A stretch of DNA of 64,000 nt from Antedon mediterranea. Lineage: Eukaryota > Echinodermata > Crinoidea > Comatulida > Antedonidae. Location: contig NC_092680.1 in assembly GCF_964355755.1 (NCBI RefSeq), positions 14,359,001 through 14,423,000 on the forward strand, in the 5' to 3' direction. Below are positions 40,601-49,907 of this stretch, one piece after another. The notes under the pieces were generated by a model that saw only the letters and a program-made list of their open reading frames with translations, did not search any database and was not told the origin of the DNA. Every line of letters starts with the position of its first letter. Position 1 is the first letter of the stretch. The position numbers and the translations under genes are program-made.

Positions 40601-43600
40601 CAAATGAAGGACTTAGGACTTTGGTTTTAGCAATGCGGGATATAAAAGATGAAGAATACAATGAGTGGAACTTGAGATACCATGAAGCTTCGTATGATTT
40701 TTTATTCTCCGTTGTTAATTTTTGTTTCTGAACAAAATTGTTTATGTTTGTAAACTGTATTTCTGATTTAGAAGAAAATGGCATTATATATATAATTTTT
40801 AATATTTAACATCGTTATTGTATGTAACAAATTAGTTTGTCAATAATGTTTGAATAAATGTAACATAGTTTAGCAATACAATGGAATTGCGAGAGCGCTT
40901 CAATACATAATAAATGAACTAAAATATGTAGCATATTATAAATGCACAACAGACATTATTGTGCCCTAAAGGCTTTGGATTGTAGTGCACTTTATGGCTG
41001 AGAAATAAAGAGATATAAATATACTGTACAATAACCAACCAGCAGGGTAATTGCCACATGTGAATGTCAATGGTTTGACAACAAAATCTTTTTAATATAT
41101 TAAGCCATCGACATTGGTACATTGTTATATCATGAGAAATTTGTAAATTACTATTTTCATGAAAATTGATTTGTATTATTGTGTTGTAGAACGGCACTGA
41201 AGGACCGAGAAGAAAAGGTGTGTGCCCTCCAAGAGGAGATTGAGAAGGACATGTTGTTGCTGGGTGCAACAGCAATTGAAGATAAACTTCAAGATGGTGT
41301 TCCACAAACTATTGAGAATCTTATCAAGGTACTAATATTGGTACAGCCTCATATATTTGGGGACATTTTCTTCGCCGAATCTGTTTCTTTAATGGTTCTA
41401 ATGTAGTATTTTTCGAGCTAAAACTAATACAATAATTCATTTTTGTGCAAAACTATTAGTTAGTCACATTTAATTTGAATTTATTTTTTAGTTTATTTCA
41501 CATTCATCCAACAGCAATATCGCCAATTACAGGAATTTGAATTCAATTGCATGCAGTAGCGTTTATTTCACAAATTTATATTTTTCAAAACAATAACTGT
41601 TGTAGTAGCATTGTATATAGGAGACTAACCTGGTTTCAATCACAGTATGCATGGATTACAATCCTTGCTCTTTTGCAGAACCAAACAGTGCCTGCACACC
41701 TAATAAATAATCTTTATAGTATAGTGTGCTTGTTTTAGATATTGAAAATATTTGAATAGAGGACAATTTTTCAATTTATAAACTTAGTACAATTAAACAT
41801 GTTTGCTTGTTTGCTTTCAGCTTGCAGATATATGCTTTAAGCTTGCAGATATCCTGGTTTGTGAATAAATATACTAAAAGATGAGATCATATAAATATTG
41901 CGCATCATACAATTGAGAAATAGTTCTGTTCCGTCGTAGGGTGTTAAAGAGTCACTATCCAATTAAAATTGAATATCACTGGCCAGTTTAGATATTATTC
42001 TGTGTCTGTTAATTTATATATATGTTTTTCTATAGGGTAATATTAAAGTGTGGGTGTTGACAGGCGACAAACAAGAAACAGCTATCAATATTGGATACTC
42101 GTGTCGTCTGCTAACAGACCAGTTCAACGAGGTGTTTGTTATCAATCAAACAGAGGAGGAAGATGTCAAACAAATTGTCTATGACACTCTTGATAAGATT
42201 TGTGATACCATGGGGATAAAGAACAAGATGAGATGTGATGAGGATGATATTGTTGATGAGGATGATGACGAAGAAGATGACAAGAAGAATTTGGAACAAC
42301 TGGCTAGTATCTATAGTTTTGCGATTGTGATCACTGGAGCCAGCTTGGTAAGTTATTATTAATACACTTAAAGGCCATCTGAGGTTGTACAAAACAAAAT
42401 TTTATGTTAGCCAGTCATTTACTTACACATTCTCAAAACTTACATTTTGCTTAAAATGCTGCCAGAGAGGTAGAGATGGCTGCTAGAAAACTCTTGAACT
42501 GTGCATTTTCAGTATTAAAAAAAACGTATCTTAGAACCGCTTTTTTATAGCGCTTTTAAGAGATCGTGCGTAATGCTTAAAAACATTCAAATAGACAACT
42601 TTGAAGCATTTTTATATAGAATTTTATAAGGTTTTTTAGAATTATTTTCTGAATATTCAAAAGGTCAATACTTCAATATCAAGGAAATTCAGACTTACTA
42701 TAGAGGGGTAAACAATCTTTTGTAAAAGCCTATTCCCCTAAATTTGTTTTTTTGCCTTGGCATCTACAGGTACATGCACTGCAAGCAGATATTGAACAGA
42801 TTTTCCTTGAGGCCGCTTGTTTCTGCAAAACCATAATCTGTTGCCGTGTCACTCCCTTGCAAAAGGCACAGGTCGTTAACCTTGTCAAGAAATACAAGAA
42901 AGCAGTGACACTTGCAATAGGAGATGGCGCTAATGATGTCAGTATGATAAAAGGTAACTAGAGACACTATGTTCAATTGAACATGAACTCAGTCACCCAT
43001 TATGTGCAATCATAACTGAAATGTAATAATACGGTATTATGTTATGTCAATATGTTATTAATTTTCTCCTTTGAAATGATCCATTAATCCTAATGTTGAT
43101 TGAACCACTTAAAGCACTATAGTCTCTAATGGCATGGACATGTAGGTCCATGGTCTGTCCATGATTTTATGTACCTATTTGTGAAAAAAAATATCCCCTT
43201 CCCGACCTTTGATAGAATCTAGCTGTAGTAGTCTTAAGACTTTACTACATCTTATGGCTTGGCTTATGTCTAAGTAAAACATAGTTCCAAACCCTAACCC
43301 AATTCACCAATCTATATCTAAATATCTAATATTAAAAGTTATATATATATATTATATCTTATTTAAAAATAATTTTAATTAAAATTAAATGTACATATTT
43401 TTTTTTTTTAGCTGCACATATTGGTGTTGGAATTAGCGGTCAAGAGGGAATGCAAGCTGTATTGGCAAGTGATTTTTCATTTGGTCAGTTTCGGTTCCTT
43501 GAACGGTTGTTGCTTGTTCACGGACGTTGGTCGTATGTGCGTATGAGCAAGTTCTTGTCTTATTTTTTCTACAAGAATTTTGCATTTACACTCAGTCATT

Positions 43601-45625
43601 TTTGGTTTGCCTTCTATTGTGGCTTTTCTGCTATGGTAAGTAAAGGATTTGTTTATAAGATATGTATTGTTTGTATGAAATATAATTTTGCTATGTTACC
43701 CAACCTAATAATATACTGTATATTTGTTTATGTTAGATTATTTGTTTGATTTCTACTCAAAACAACTCGTAATAAAATAATGTTGTTGGTTCTTCTTTCT
43801 AGGCTGTATATGATCAATGGTTTATTACGTTGTACAATATTGTATTCACATCTCTTCCTGTCATAGCCCTTGGGATCTTTGATCAGGTAAGTTTAATATT
43901 GACTAAACATATATGTCTGTATAGTCCAGTGGATATGTATCAATAAACATATGTCAGTGTTGGCTATATCATTTGCAGCACTCAATGTTTACAATTGAAA
44001 AGCACTACTTACAATATTTCTAAATATTTTGTACAGGATGTTAATGAGGATATGTGTATCAGATTTCCAGCCTTGTATAAACCGGGACAGAAAAATGAAT
44101 ACTTCAACTATTGGGTGTTCACTAAAAGTGTAGTAGCAGGAACGGTCACATCACTTACACTCTTCTTTGTTTGTTATGGTATGTCATCTTGTTGATTTTT
44201 ATTTTTTACAAGATTTACAATTCAGAGCGAATCGACCTTACAATTAGGAGAAACTAAATGTTTGTTTCCTAAATTTTTACTCCAGGTAATAGCACTATTG
44301 CTATTAATAATAGATAACAGTAACTGTCTATATACAAATGTTTCTAAGCATTTATTTATTATTTATTTCCACTTATTTATTTTGAGAGGGTAACCCTTCT
44401 AGAGAAACAGTTTTCACTACTCAGTTCTCTAGCAAGTTCCAAATTAAAGAGCTTGTCTGGTACAACATTATTATATTTGGTATACACAACTTTACAATTA
44501 TTCTAATTGAAAAGTGTACAGCTATCTACTTTACTTCAACATACTATTATGTATTATCTTGTTTTTAGGAACCTTTTTAGATGTGGTGAACCCAGACGGT
44601 ACACCAGCAGGTTCACAGACTACCTTTGGATGTGTTCTGGCTACCATGTTGGTTTTGGTTGTAAACTTCAAGGTAATTAATATTTATGCTTGCATAATAA
44701 TTGTTGGCGTCCAGTGCGGATAAGAGTAATAAAACTAGTTCAAATTTAGTTACTTGTCTTTTTTTTACAAATAATTAGAATTGTCAAAACATGTTATTTA
44801 CTGTTTCAATAAAGAGACAGAATTGGTATATTTTAACCATCAACCCAACTGCACTGTCCATGTAAAAGTGAAATAAAAATAAAGAGTGCAATTTTAGTTG
44901 ATGACAAACTGTGAATTGTACCTGACAGGCAAGTAATAACATGTTTTTGTTATGTTTAGATGGCAATGGACACAGCATATTGGACAGTATTCAACCACGT
45001 CTGTATCTGGTTAAGTATTATTTCCTACTGGATTGTAGTCTTCATCATGTACAGCGACCTCATGTACGAGTTCTTCTTTGCCATCTTCACGTTTGTTGGT
45101 TCAGCACGTGTTATGTGTACAATGCCAACTTTCTGGTTTAGTATGCCTCTTGTATGTGTAATATTACTTATGCCTGTAGCCGGTAAGCGTGCCATTGCGA
45201 TGGACGTCGCACCAACACTTGCAGAGAAAGTGCGCATTCTACAACAGCAAGAAGCAATCCAAGCTAAGGAAGATAAAGACAATGTTGTTGAACTTAAGGC
45301 GTTCAAGCGTACAGATGATGAAGGCAGTATAAATGGTAAAGTTACTAAAAAGGACAAACCTAGAGGTCATAAAGATTCCATTCGAGAGGATGGTATCAGT
45401 AGAAGGCGCCCTCAATCTGCTGGCTCTGGTTATGCGTTTTCGCACCAAGAAGGTTTTGGTAGAATGATCACGTCCGGTACAATTCGCGACAGTCAAAGGC
45501 GGAAGAAAGGAAGAGAAAAGAACGGAACAGCATCTTCTACCGAACGTCGTAAGTCTAGTGCAAATAGCAGAGACACAGATAGTGGACGTGGGTCTGCATT
45601 AAAGGATGAAGAGCTCATTGTATAA
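10637..45625 (+). CDS. Phospholipid-transporting ATPase (P4-ATPase flippase), ATP8B type
   Basis: Multi-exon gene for an ATP-driven lipid flippase that moves phospholipid to the cytosolic leaflet; family members work with a CDC50/TMEM30 subunit. Exons: 10637-10652, 10925-10989, 21507-21620, 22328-22426, 22764-22822, 23831-23989, 24565-24647, 24853-25100, 25651-25841, 25962-26124, 29136-29225, 37275-37440, 39213-39292, 39440-39661, 40594-40691, 41190-41328, 42036-42347, 42770-42953, 43412-43635, 43803-43886, 44037-44178, 44569-44672, 44960-45625. All have AG/GT borders and join in phase to about 1,235 aa, normal for ATP8B. Visible motifs: DGET (actuator, exons 6-7), PISL (M4), DKTGTLTQ (phosphorylated Asp, exon 10), FCKGAD (ATP site), [19 protein letters not shown], and the C-terminal [12 protein letters not shown] block typical of ATP8B. 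The start codon follows a 5' UTR after an acceptor near 10,599. An acidic run (DEDDDEEDD) in exon 17 is notable. No frameshift or missing catalytic residue. The exact ATP8B paralogue is not resolved. Confidence 0.95.
12441..12570 (+). mobile_element. Helentron-like element B1, 5' head (two 64-bp palindromic repeats)
   Basis: Two direct 64-bp copies start at 12441 and 12505. Each opens with TTAGGTGATCATTT, the spacer AGAATA, then AAATGATCACCTA, a 12-13-bp perfect palindrome, followed by TTGTTATTGTATGAAATC. The body of this element resumes at 14426; element A at 12571-14425 is inserted between. Confidence 0.8.
12571..14425 (+). mobile_element. Helentron-like element A, nested inside B1
   Basis: Starts AGTTATCCGCT-TAGT-AGCGGATAACT (perfect 11-bp hairpin). 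Ends with an inverted copy of that arm (GGATAACT), then the hairpin ACTCGTCA-AAG-TGACGAGT, then CTAG. It interrupts element B1 between T and T: left flank ...TTTTTATT, right flank TTTTTTTTATTC. The body is full of GCGC/CACG words and TGACGTCA-like words and has no long frame. A 5' palindrome, an arm repeated near the 3' end, a 3' hairpin and T-T insertion fit the asymmetric ends reported for Helentrons and their non-autonomous derivatives; CTAG also fits the CTRR end of canonical Helitrons. No Rep/helicase frame is present. Confidence 0.65.
14426..15945 (+). mobile_element. Helentron-like element B1, body and 3' end
   Basis: Continues B1 after the nested A element. About 1.5 kb, closely parallel to 16085-17598 and 17599-19110. 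The 3' end is AATGATCACCTA (inverted arm of the 5' palindrome), then TAATTCGTCA-AAG-TGACGAATTA, then TTCTAG. Open frames inside (for example 15024-15212) are not conserved as proteins between the copies. Confidence 0.75.
15952..17598 (+). mobile_element. Helentron-like element B2, complete
   Basis: Carries two 64-bp palindromic head repeats (15952 and 16016), then the ~1.5-kb body and the terminal hairpin plus CTAG at 17595-17598. High similarity to B1 and B3 along the whole body (for example the shared ACGCTATACGAGCACGTTAA, GGATGTTGTGA and TCATATGGCCAG words). Non-coding. Confidence 0.8.
17599..19110 (+). mobile_element. Helentron-like element B3, headless tandem copy
   Basis: Begins directly after the CTAG of B2 with TTATTTATTTCTCTCTG, the same sequence that follows the head repeats in B2, and ends with the same hairpin and CTAG at 19107-19110. 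It lacks the 64-bp palindromic head, as expected if the tandem arose by read-through or by a rolling-circle step that reused one 5' end. Nearly identical to B2, so the duplication looks recent. Confidence 0.8.
19690..20590 (+). repeat. Dispersed repeat family R2, copy 1
   Basis: Shares ordered blocks with 52672-53165: GATTCACCCACTTTCGATC, CAGGCTA..CCTATAGC, TGTTTACCAG.TAGGCCTAC, GGTAGTGCATTGTTTCTC, ACCATAAAACGTACATTTAA, CTGGTTTAATGTTTTT, ACAAAACATCA. The second copy lies within a TIR-bounded element (52389-53379). A third short piece is at about 21178-21280. I could not find TIRs around this copy. Confidence 0.7.
21761..22089 (+). mobile_element. tRNA-derived SINE, copy 1
   Basis: The head resembles a type II tRNA (Leu/Ser class): box A TGGCCGAGCGGTTAA and box B GGTTCGAGGCTC are spaced as an internal RNA polymerase III promoter. 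A conserved body follows (GTTCTGGTGGTAGAACGAGT, TGTGCACTTTAAAGAACC, GAGTAGGGGGTTACCCCGG) with a CAAA-repeat tail at about 22060-22089. The same family recurs at 22100-22240 (inverted) and 49589-49907. It is not a functional tRNA: the acceptor and anticodon arms do not close well. Confidence 0.88.
22100..22240 (-). mobile_element. tRNA-derived SINE, diverged inverted copy
   Basis: Read on the minus strand it starts TGGCCAGGTGGTTAAGGC (box A-like), has GAGTTCGAGGCC (box B), then TAGTTCTGGTGGTGGAACAA and GTCTTCTCAAATAAGGACT, matching the first ~130 bp of copy 1. It is 3'-truncated and abuts the tail of copy 1, making a convergent pair about 90 bp before exon 4 of the flippase. Confidence 0.8.
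24094..24425. repeat. Dispersed repeat family R1, copy 2
   Basis: Best-preserved copy of the family also seen at 7910-8170 and 61085-61300, opening TTAAAGGTGTATTGTCCCCC and passing through TTGGTCAAAGTCAATA and TATTATGTGACGTTAACATG. Lies in intron 6 of the flippase gene. Confidence 0.75.
26424..26628. repeat. 51-bp tandem repeat, four copies
   Basis: The unit TATAAATGGGAATGGTGCCT plus 31 bp recurs at about 26424, 26475, 26526 and 26576; one copy lacks an A. Copies are nearly identical. Lies in intron 10 of the flippase, 300 bp after the exon that encodes DKTGT. Confidence 0.9.
27180..29010 (+). mobile_element. Decayed Helentron-like copy D, interrupted by a LINE
   Basis: Matches the middle and end of element A in order: CGTTATACGAGCATGTTAAA, a TTCAGAATAAAA..GTGATA block, GAAGCTATTG..GTAGATA, CCAATCGGATGTTGTGACG, and an end GTTTGTCGTGCGAAACTAAC equivalent to A's 3' region. 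The terminal hairpin is eroded. A LINE fragment (28388-28955, minus) sits just before the 3' end. The 5' boundary is approximate. Confidence 0.6.
28388..28955 (-). pseudogene. 5'-truncated LINE (3' end of ORF2 plus 3' UTR)
   Basis: The minus-strand frame 28632-28955 encodes a peptide ending [12 protein letters not shown] with upstream QLGCLAYRA and [12 protein letters not shown], the style of the C-terminal tail of LINE ORF2 after the reverse transcriptase. Downstream on the minus strand are a CAGTTC-TATTA-GGAACTG hairpin and a TAAA-repeat tail at 28388-28415, a typical LINE 3' terminus. Only the last ~570 bp of the element is present. Clade unresolved. Confidence 0.6.
29486..29860. mobile_element. 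375-bp MITE with GGCCCGTAGCCA ends
   Basis: Opens AGGCCCGTAGCCA and closes TGGCTACGGCCCT, a 13-bp TIR with one mismatch. The interior has a C12 run and its near-complement GGGG runs but no coding potential. Target-site duplication not clear. Lies in intron 11 of the flippase. Confidence 0.7.
30604..31340 (+). pseudogene. LINE-X, endonuclease part (interrupted by an L2-like LINE)
   Basis: The frame to 31324 encodes an AP-like endonuclease domain of a non-LTR retrotransposon: [30 protein letters not shown] and VTDHYPVF are the recognisable motifs. The N-terminal part of the domain is missing, so the copy is 5'-truncated near 30,600. The frame is broken by insertion of another LINE at about 31,340 and resumes at about 32,520. 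Confidence 0.85.
31341..32521 (+). pseudogene. L2/CR1-like LINE, 5'-truncated, inserted into LINE-X
   Basis: Contains the reverse-transcriptase core ([20 protein letters not shown] with catalytic YADD) starting mid-domain, then the C-terminal region with [38 protein letters not shown] and [10 protein letters not shown], a signature of the L2/CR1 group. The long frame 31609-32442 ends in TAA. The 3' end has GGCGCTATATAAG and an ATT microsatellite tail (to 32521), as L2-type elements do. ATAATATATTTTC before and ATTATTATGTTTTC after may be remnants of the target-site duplication. Confidence 0.88.
32522..35022 (+). pseudogene. LINE-X, reverse-transcriptase part and 3' UTR
   Basis: Resumes LINE-X with [21 protein letters not shown], the linker before the RT. 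The frame 32996-34294 contains [59 protein letters not shown] and YLYADDTNI (catalytic YADD). A frameshift near 34,290 continues as 34287-34544, ending [12 protein letters not shown] stop in the linker (ELA*KIQ near 32925) and the frameshift show it is dead. The 3' UTR has a stem-loop at 34917-34953 and ends in CTGAAA repeats at about 35,000-35,022. Clade within the Jockey/CR1-like group not resolved. Confidence 0.88.
35023..35290. repeat. Degenerate ~68-bp tandem repeat
   Basis: About four diverged units share AAGTAATGACATC, AGAGAACACA, GATGATACCCACA and AATGATGTCAA. It begins immediately after the LINE-X tail. Non-coding; older than the other arrays judging by its divergence. Confidence 0.65.
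35291..36039. other. Intron 11 DNA without recognisable element
   Basis: I see no exon or structured repeat between the degenerate array and the third LINE. Confidence 0.4.
36040..37245 (+). pseudogene. Third LINE, 5'-truncated, related to LINE-X
   Basis: The frame 36022-36753 covers the RT from just before the catalytic site ([16 protein letters not shown]) through [48 protein letters not shown] and [11 protein letters not shown] stop at 36751 and shifted frames to about 36,990 ([16 protein letters not shown]-like, [10 protein letters not shown]) complete the tail. The 3' UTR has the stem GAGGAGCCTA / TAGGCTCCTC (37148-37191) and an AAATAAATG-type tail. The insertion ends about 30 bp before flippase exon 12. 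Confidence 0.85.
37583..37610. repeat. Perfect 10-bp hairpin in intron 12
   Basis: GTAAATTTTG, loop GACATGTT, then CAAAATTTAC. It lies 450 bp left of the Harbinger remnant and might be part of its subterminal region. Confidence 0.6.
38070..38940 (-). pseudogene. PIF/Harbinger transposase (HARBI1-like), decayed
   Basis: Minus-strand pieces in order: [20 protein letters not shown] (38666-38932, N-terminal region), [20 protein letters not shown] and [16 protein letters not shown] (38337-38570, DDE nuclease core with the conserved LxDAxYxF block), then [20 protein letters not shown] and [15 protein letters not shown] (38090-38260, the C-terminal block of the nuclease). Frameshifts and stops separate the pieces, so it is inactive. 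The element edges (TIR, 3-bp TSD) were not located; the rest of intron 12 around it may belong to it. Confidence 0.8.
39864..40516. repeat. 20-bp tandem repeat, about 32 copies, with binary variants
   Basis: The unit GTGTGCTGTTTTGAGTTGCG repeats every 20 bp through intron 14. Two variable positions dominate: GA or GT in TTGAG/TTGTG, and GCA or GCG. GCA units cluster at the left. GT units recur near every third position in the middle. The last units decay (GTTTACTGTT). The array is G/T-rich on the transcribed-sense strand, so the intron RNA would carry a long GU-rich repeat ending about 75 bp before exon 15. Confidence 0.95.
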
Positions 45626-45652
45626 GAAGCAGCAATCCCATGAGGCTTAGGG

Positions 45653-45658
45653 AATAAA
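45653..45658 (+). terminator. First AATAAA after the flippase stop
   Basis: AATAAA 28 bp after the stop codon. It is close, so a later signal may be the main one. Confidence 0.35.
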
Positions 45659-46251
45659 TGAAAGTTATATCAGGAATTTTATATGCACTTGAATAGAGAA
45701 TATAATGCAAGTTTATAGAAGATCCCTATATTCAAAGTATAACATAGTAACCAAGTTTGGTTTTATAATAGATATTTTTTGACGGGTTTGAAACAAAGAG
45801 AAATAAGCACAAAGTGTAGTGCTGTTTCATCAGCATACGCCGAAACAATACTATATTTCTACATTGTAATATTAAGTTTCCATTGGTGTATATTTTGTTT
45901 TATTGTGTATAGTTTGTACAGCATATTCAACATTTCTATATACTGTAGTGGGTAGTGAATGTTTATTAAGTTTTTAAAAGAACAAAATCTTTGTTTTAGA
46001 ATTTTAAGATACTTTACTATGTACATTTTGGGGCGACTATATTATTATATAATTATTTTAGTAGAAAACTATTTTTGTACTTATTATTTGTTCTTTTGTT
46101 AACTTTTAATGTAATATTTCATATAGACTATGTATTGTGTTCTTAAATAGAAATTGGATGTGTAATATTTAGATATAACAACTTGTTATATACTGGGATA
46201 AATAACATGACTAATATTTATTACTGAAGACATTTTGGTGATGAAATAGAA

Positions 46252-46257
46252 AATAAA
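46252..46257 (+). terminator. Candidate poly(A) signal of the flippase gene
   Basis: AATAAA followed within ~25 bp by a GTTGTGGTTTGTTG GU-rich element, the usual downstream element layout. It gives a 3' UTR of about 630 nt. Confidence 0.5.
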
Positions 46258-46299
46258 TGTATTGTTGTGGTTTGTTGATAATAGGATCAGACCATAATA

Positions 46300-49200
46300 A
46301 TGGTCAAATTCATTGAATTTTGTAAACAGAAATTTACCAAAGCACTTGTATAGGTTATTGTGTATAGATATATTATGTTTTTTTTGATAGATCAGAGATG
46401 AAACAATTTATTAGAGGCTGCATAAATATTTCACGTTATTTGTCTTTACACACTTTGGTTTACTGCTATGCTCACACATCCCTGTCTTTATACTATGTGT
46501 GTTCTGTTTCCTGTTTACAATTGGCCATACATATTTGCATATTACCAGGTATGATAATATTGTTTTTAAATAAACATAATATATACGGAAGATCACAATT
46601 TATGAGCTGCAAAAATGATTAATTATTGATTAATTGCAAAGTTAGATGAAATACATTATACTCTACAGATTTGTTGTTAAAATTCACAATCAATGACAGG
46701 TTTAGCATTTGTTAAAATGATTAAAACCAATATAAACAGGAATGTAACAAATACAATTGGCTATGTTCTTAATCTGGTTGGGGTGGGGGAAAAGGGTGTG
46801 GGGTGGGAATATGACATAAAAATCTTCTGATAAAATACTAATTGCTTGGTTAGATTTAGCCTTTAGTTCCCTTATCTGCTTTGTGCTCTTAATACTCAGT
46901 TCATTGTGTTGCATTGTCGAGGCTACTGTAGTACTGTATGTCTCAAACTTTTCCCCATATGAATATAATAATCGCACTGCAAAGTACTCTCGATAAACAT
47001 GAGCAAAATCTTGCTGCATAACTAAACTGAGAAGAGGGAACAATGCAAGAATTTTATTAAAAATTCACTTTTTATTAACCAACAATTCTCTACAATAGTT
47101 GTATTCTATTTTTATACAGTATGTTGCCTATGTTGTAATAAGGATAGTTCATAAAATATAGTATGACTGCCAATTCACCCTGTAACATTCAGTTCCTTCT
47201 TCATCTCTGACAAACATAAATGAAATGCATTTGTTGAATATTTAGTTTCTTCCACATATCATGTGCCTTAAGGACCAACAAATCAGTTGTAAACCAAAAG
47301 TAAGATTAAGAAGATTAATACAATGCATGTTTCTAGTCAACACATTATTCTGTTATGATTATTATTATTACTGTAAATCATTGTAGATTAATAGACATTA
47401 TGTAAGATCATAAAGATGCAATTATTATTGTATTTATAATTATTATATTAACATTAACTCAACAGGTATAGATTCCACACTGCATTAAAAAAAAAAAATA
47501 TCATAATATTGTGATGGTTGTAAATCAAAATGGACACCTTTGCGCCAACCAGTACATGGTCTCAGTCACTGAAAACTACCTATATAAATAATGTAGTGAG
47601 CTGAGAGCAGTACAGTGTGGAATTTTGTCGATTAGTTTAATTTAAATGCCACATAATGCAGTGCAGTAGTTTGTTAGTATGGTTACATTCCAGCATGTAT
47701 TATATAACAATGGCAACAATTGCTTGGTTAATAATGATTAAGAAGGTTTAAAAAAGTTGTGACCTGTCCTATGCACAAACTTTTTTTTCATATTTTGTCA
47801 TAATAGACATGACGTTTTGAATTCTGCTAAAAATGTGATGTGCCCATATGGACATGATGATGCCATATCACTACCATATTTAGGCACATCACTACCATAT
47901 TTAGGCACATCACTACCATATTTAGGCATATCACTACCATATTTAGGCATATCACTACCATATTTAGGCACATCACACTTTATTTTGACATGTGATTTAT
48001 TTGTCGACACATCCCATACAATGCAGTGTGCCAACTTAAAATTGTTAAAAAAATGAGAACTTACCGACTGTAAAATGCAAAAGTTGAATTTATGGTCAGT
48101 ATTTTGTTCTTCTTTTGAAGATTACAAGGTAAAAGTTACATAATTCTATATATTATATTTATAAATACTTTTATGATACTGCAGTATATATAGTTTGTTA
48201 TGTTATATAATATTTTCTTTTAGATCATTTTGTCAATATTGTTTGTAAACTATTTCTCTTCTTGCCTTTACTGATTTTTAAACTTATTTAAACATTTTAA
48301 TAATGCATACATATTTAGAATTACAACCCATTTTCTTTCTCGAGGTTGAATTGTAAATATTTATTTTATAATAAAATGTTAACTTCTTCAGTCCTGGCAG
48401 ATGTGCTTGCTTTATTATTTTATGTATATTACAGATTAATTTATTTAAGTTATGTTTCATTTTGCTACATAAATCCATAAACATCTACAACTAAAGAATC
48501 AACACCTAAACCTTGTGTACAGTGTTTGAACAGAAAACCAGTCTGCATACATTTTTGTAGTCTGAAATAATTTGTAGAGATGATTCCTAGATAACAAATG
48601 TAATTCAGATTGTAATATTATTAGGCTACTATGAAGTTAGCAGCTGAATAGTCCATAGAAAATGAAGATAAGATAATACGTATGAAAGTATATATACACA
48701 AATTGCTAGATTCAAGGACTTATTTTTATACTAGTCATAGACATATAATTTCCACTATCTTTGCATCATGGTAATGTTTCAATAATAATAATAGTATTTT
48801 AAAATATATTTTATGAACACCCTGTGTTTTGATGGTGTAATTTTATTTTTGACATTTTAAAGCTCATTCCTAAATCCTTGCCTTGCATATACAGTGCAGA
48901 TTTTGTTTAGATGGAAATAAAGACAAATAGTTATGTTTTGTTTCACTTATTCTTATTACCTGTATTTATGTAATTGATGATTTAATTTGCTCGTATATTT
49001 TACATATTGTGTTGTAGATAATTTCATTCATAATAAACATTCAAACATAAATAAATTTGATTTCTAGTGGGGTTGCTCATTTATGTTAGTTGGGACATAC
49101 TGTCTAATTTATTCATTACCAGACCAAAAATTTATACATTCAATTTGAGATTGAATTGCAGTTTGTTGAAATGCAAAAAAAAAAAAAAAATTGGCTTTTG

Positions 49201-49588
49201 TAGTTTTGTTGGGTCATCAAATTATTCTATGACAAAAACCATTATCTTAAAACTGACTCACTGCTTTGAGAAGAGGTGGTCACTAACCATGGATGGTCAC
49301 TTTGGGTTGTAGTCACTTTTAAGGAGGTGGTAGCAAATACAATGGGTGGTCGCTTGCGAGATATGGCCAATTTAAGGGTGTGGTCAATTTCGAGATGTGG
49401 ATAGACTGACAGAGCAAGTAAAGAGATGCATTTGCAAAATTTTAATAGACAAAAGTTTTGTAAATCTACATTTGCTGGTGATATAGTAGTAATTAGCTGT
49501 GAGGCAATTTTTATTACTATTTATTTATTTATTTCGGTATAAAAATATAATACAACTTAGCTTGAGCTTACTTAGAATGAGCTTTAAA
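46300..49588. other. Intergenic DNA between the two convergent genes
   Basis: AT-rich. The minus-strand frame 46702-47043 (113 codons) has ordinary amino-acid composition but no motif I recognise and no splice-site support. The 47864-47975 array is listed separately. Several AATAAA words (46570, 48916, 49033) could extend the flippase 3' UTR. Confidence 0.4.
47864..47975. repeat. 21-bp tandem repeat, five copies
   Basis: The unit CATCACTACCATATTTAGGCA with C/T variation (CACATC or CATATC) repeats five times. Its 21-bp period keeps both strands open but the peptides are only the repeat. Confidence 0.9.
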
Positions 49589-49907
49589 GTGAGTGAGTGG
49601 CCGAGCAGTTAAGACAGTGGAACCGTAATTACGTAGCCATAACATCGGCAAGGGTTCAAGGCTCACTCACTCCATGGTTCTGGTGGTAGAACGAGTCTTC
49701 TCGGATCATAAGGACTATAAACCGTAGGTCCAGTGTACACAACTAGCTCGTGTGCACTTTAAAGAACCTAGTACATCTTTCGAGACGAGTAGGGGGTTAC
49801 CCCGGTGTACTAGTACATCACAGCCACTGATCACAAACTGGGCCCTCTGGGAGATCAGTCTTTGACTGAAGAGGTCACCCAGTATAAAAATAAACTACCT
49901 AACTAAA
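49589..49907 (+). mobile_element. tRNA-derived SINE, copy 3
   Basis: About 90% identical to 21761-22060, including TGGCCGAGCAGTTAA, GGGTTCAAGGCTC and the GAGTAGGGGGTTACCCCGG body, with an AATAAACTACCTAACTAAA tail. It has an ATCATA insertion in TCTCGGATCATAAGGACT relative to copy 1. Confidence 0.88.

Noticed and set aside
41816-41860. Possible extra flippase exon after CTTTCAG ([13 protein letters not shown])
   Set aside because: Exons 16 and 17 already join in phase and match the family without it; the sequence is a short direct repeat (CTTGCAGATAT twice).
46702-47043. 113-codon minus-strand frame
   Set aside because: Composition is protein-like but there is no recognisable domain, no splice signals and it is antisense to the probable flippase 3' flank.
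47864-47975. CRISPR-like array
   Set aside because: Repeats are contiguous with no unique spacers and the genome is eukaryotic.
47798-48056. Repetitive open frames SLPYLGT / PKYGSDM on both strands
   Set aside because: Translation of a 21-bp tandem repeat.
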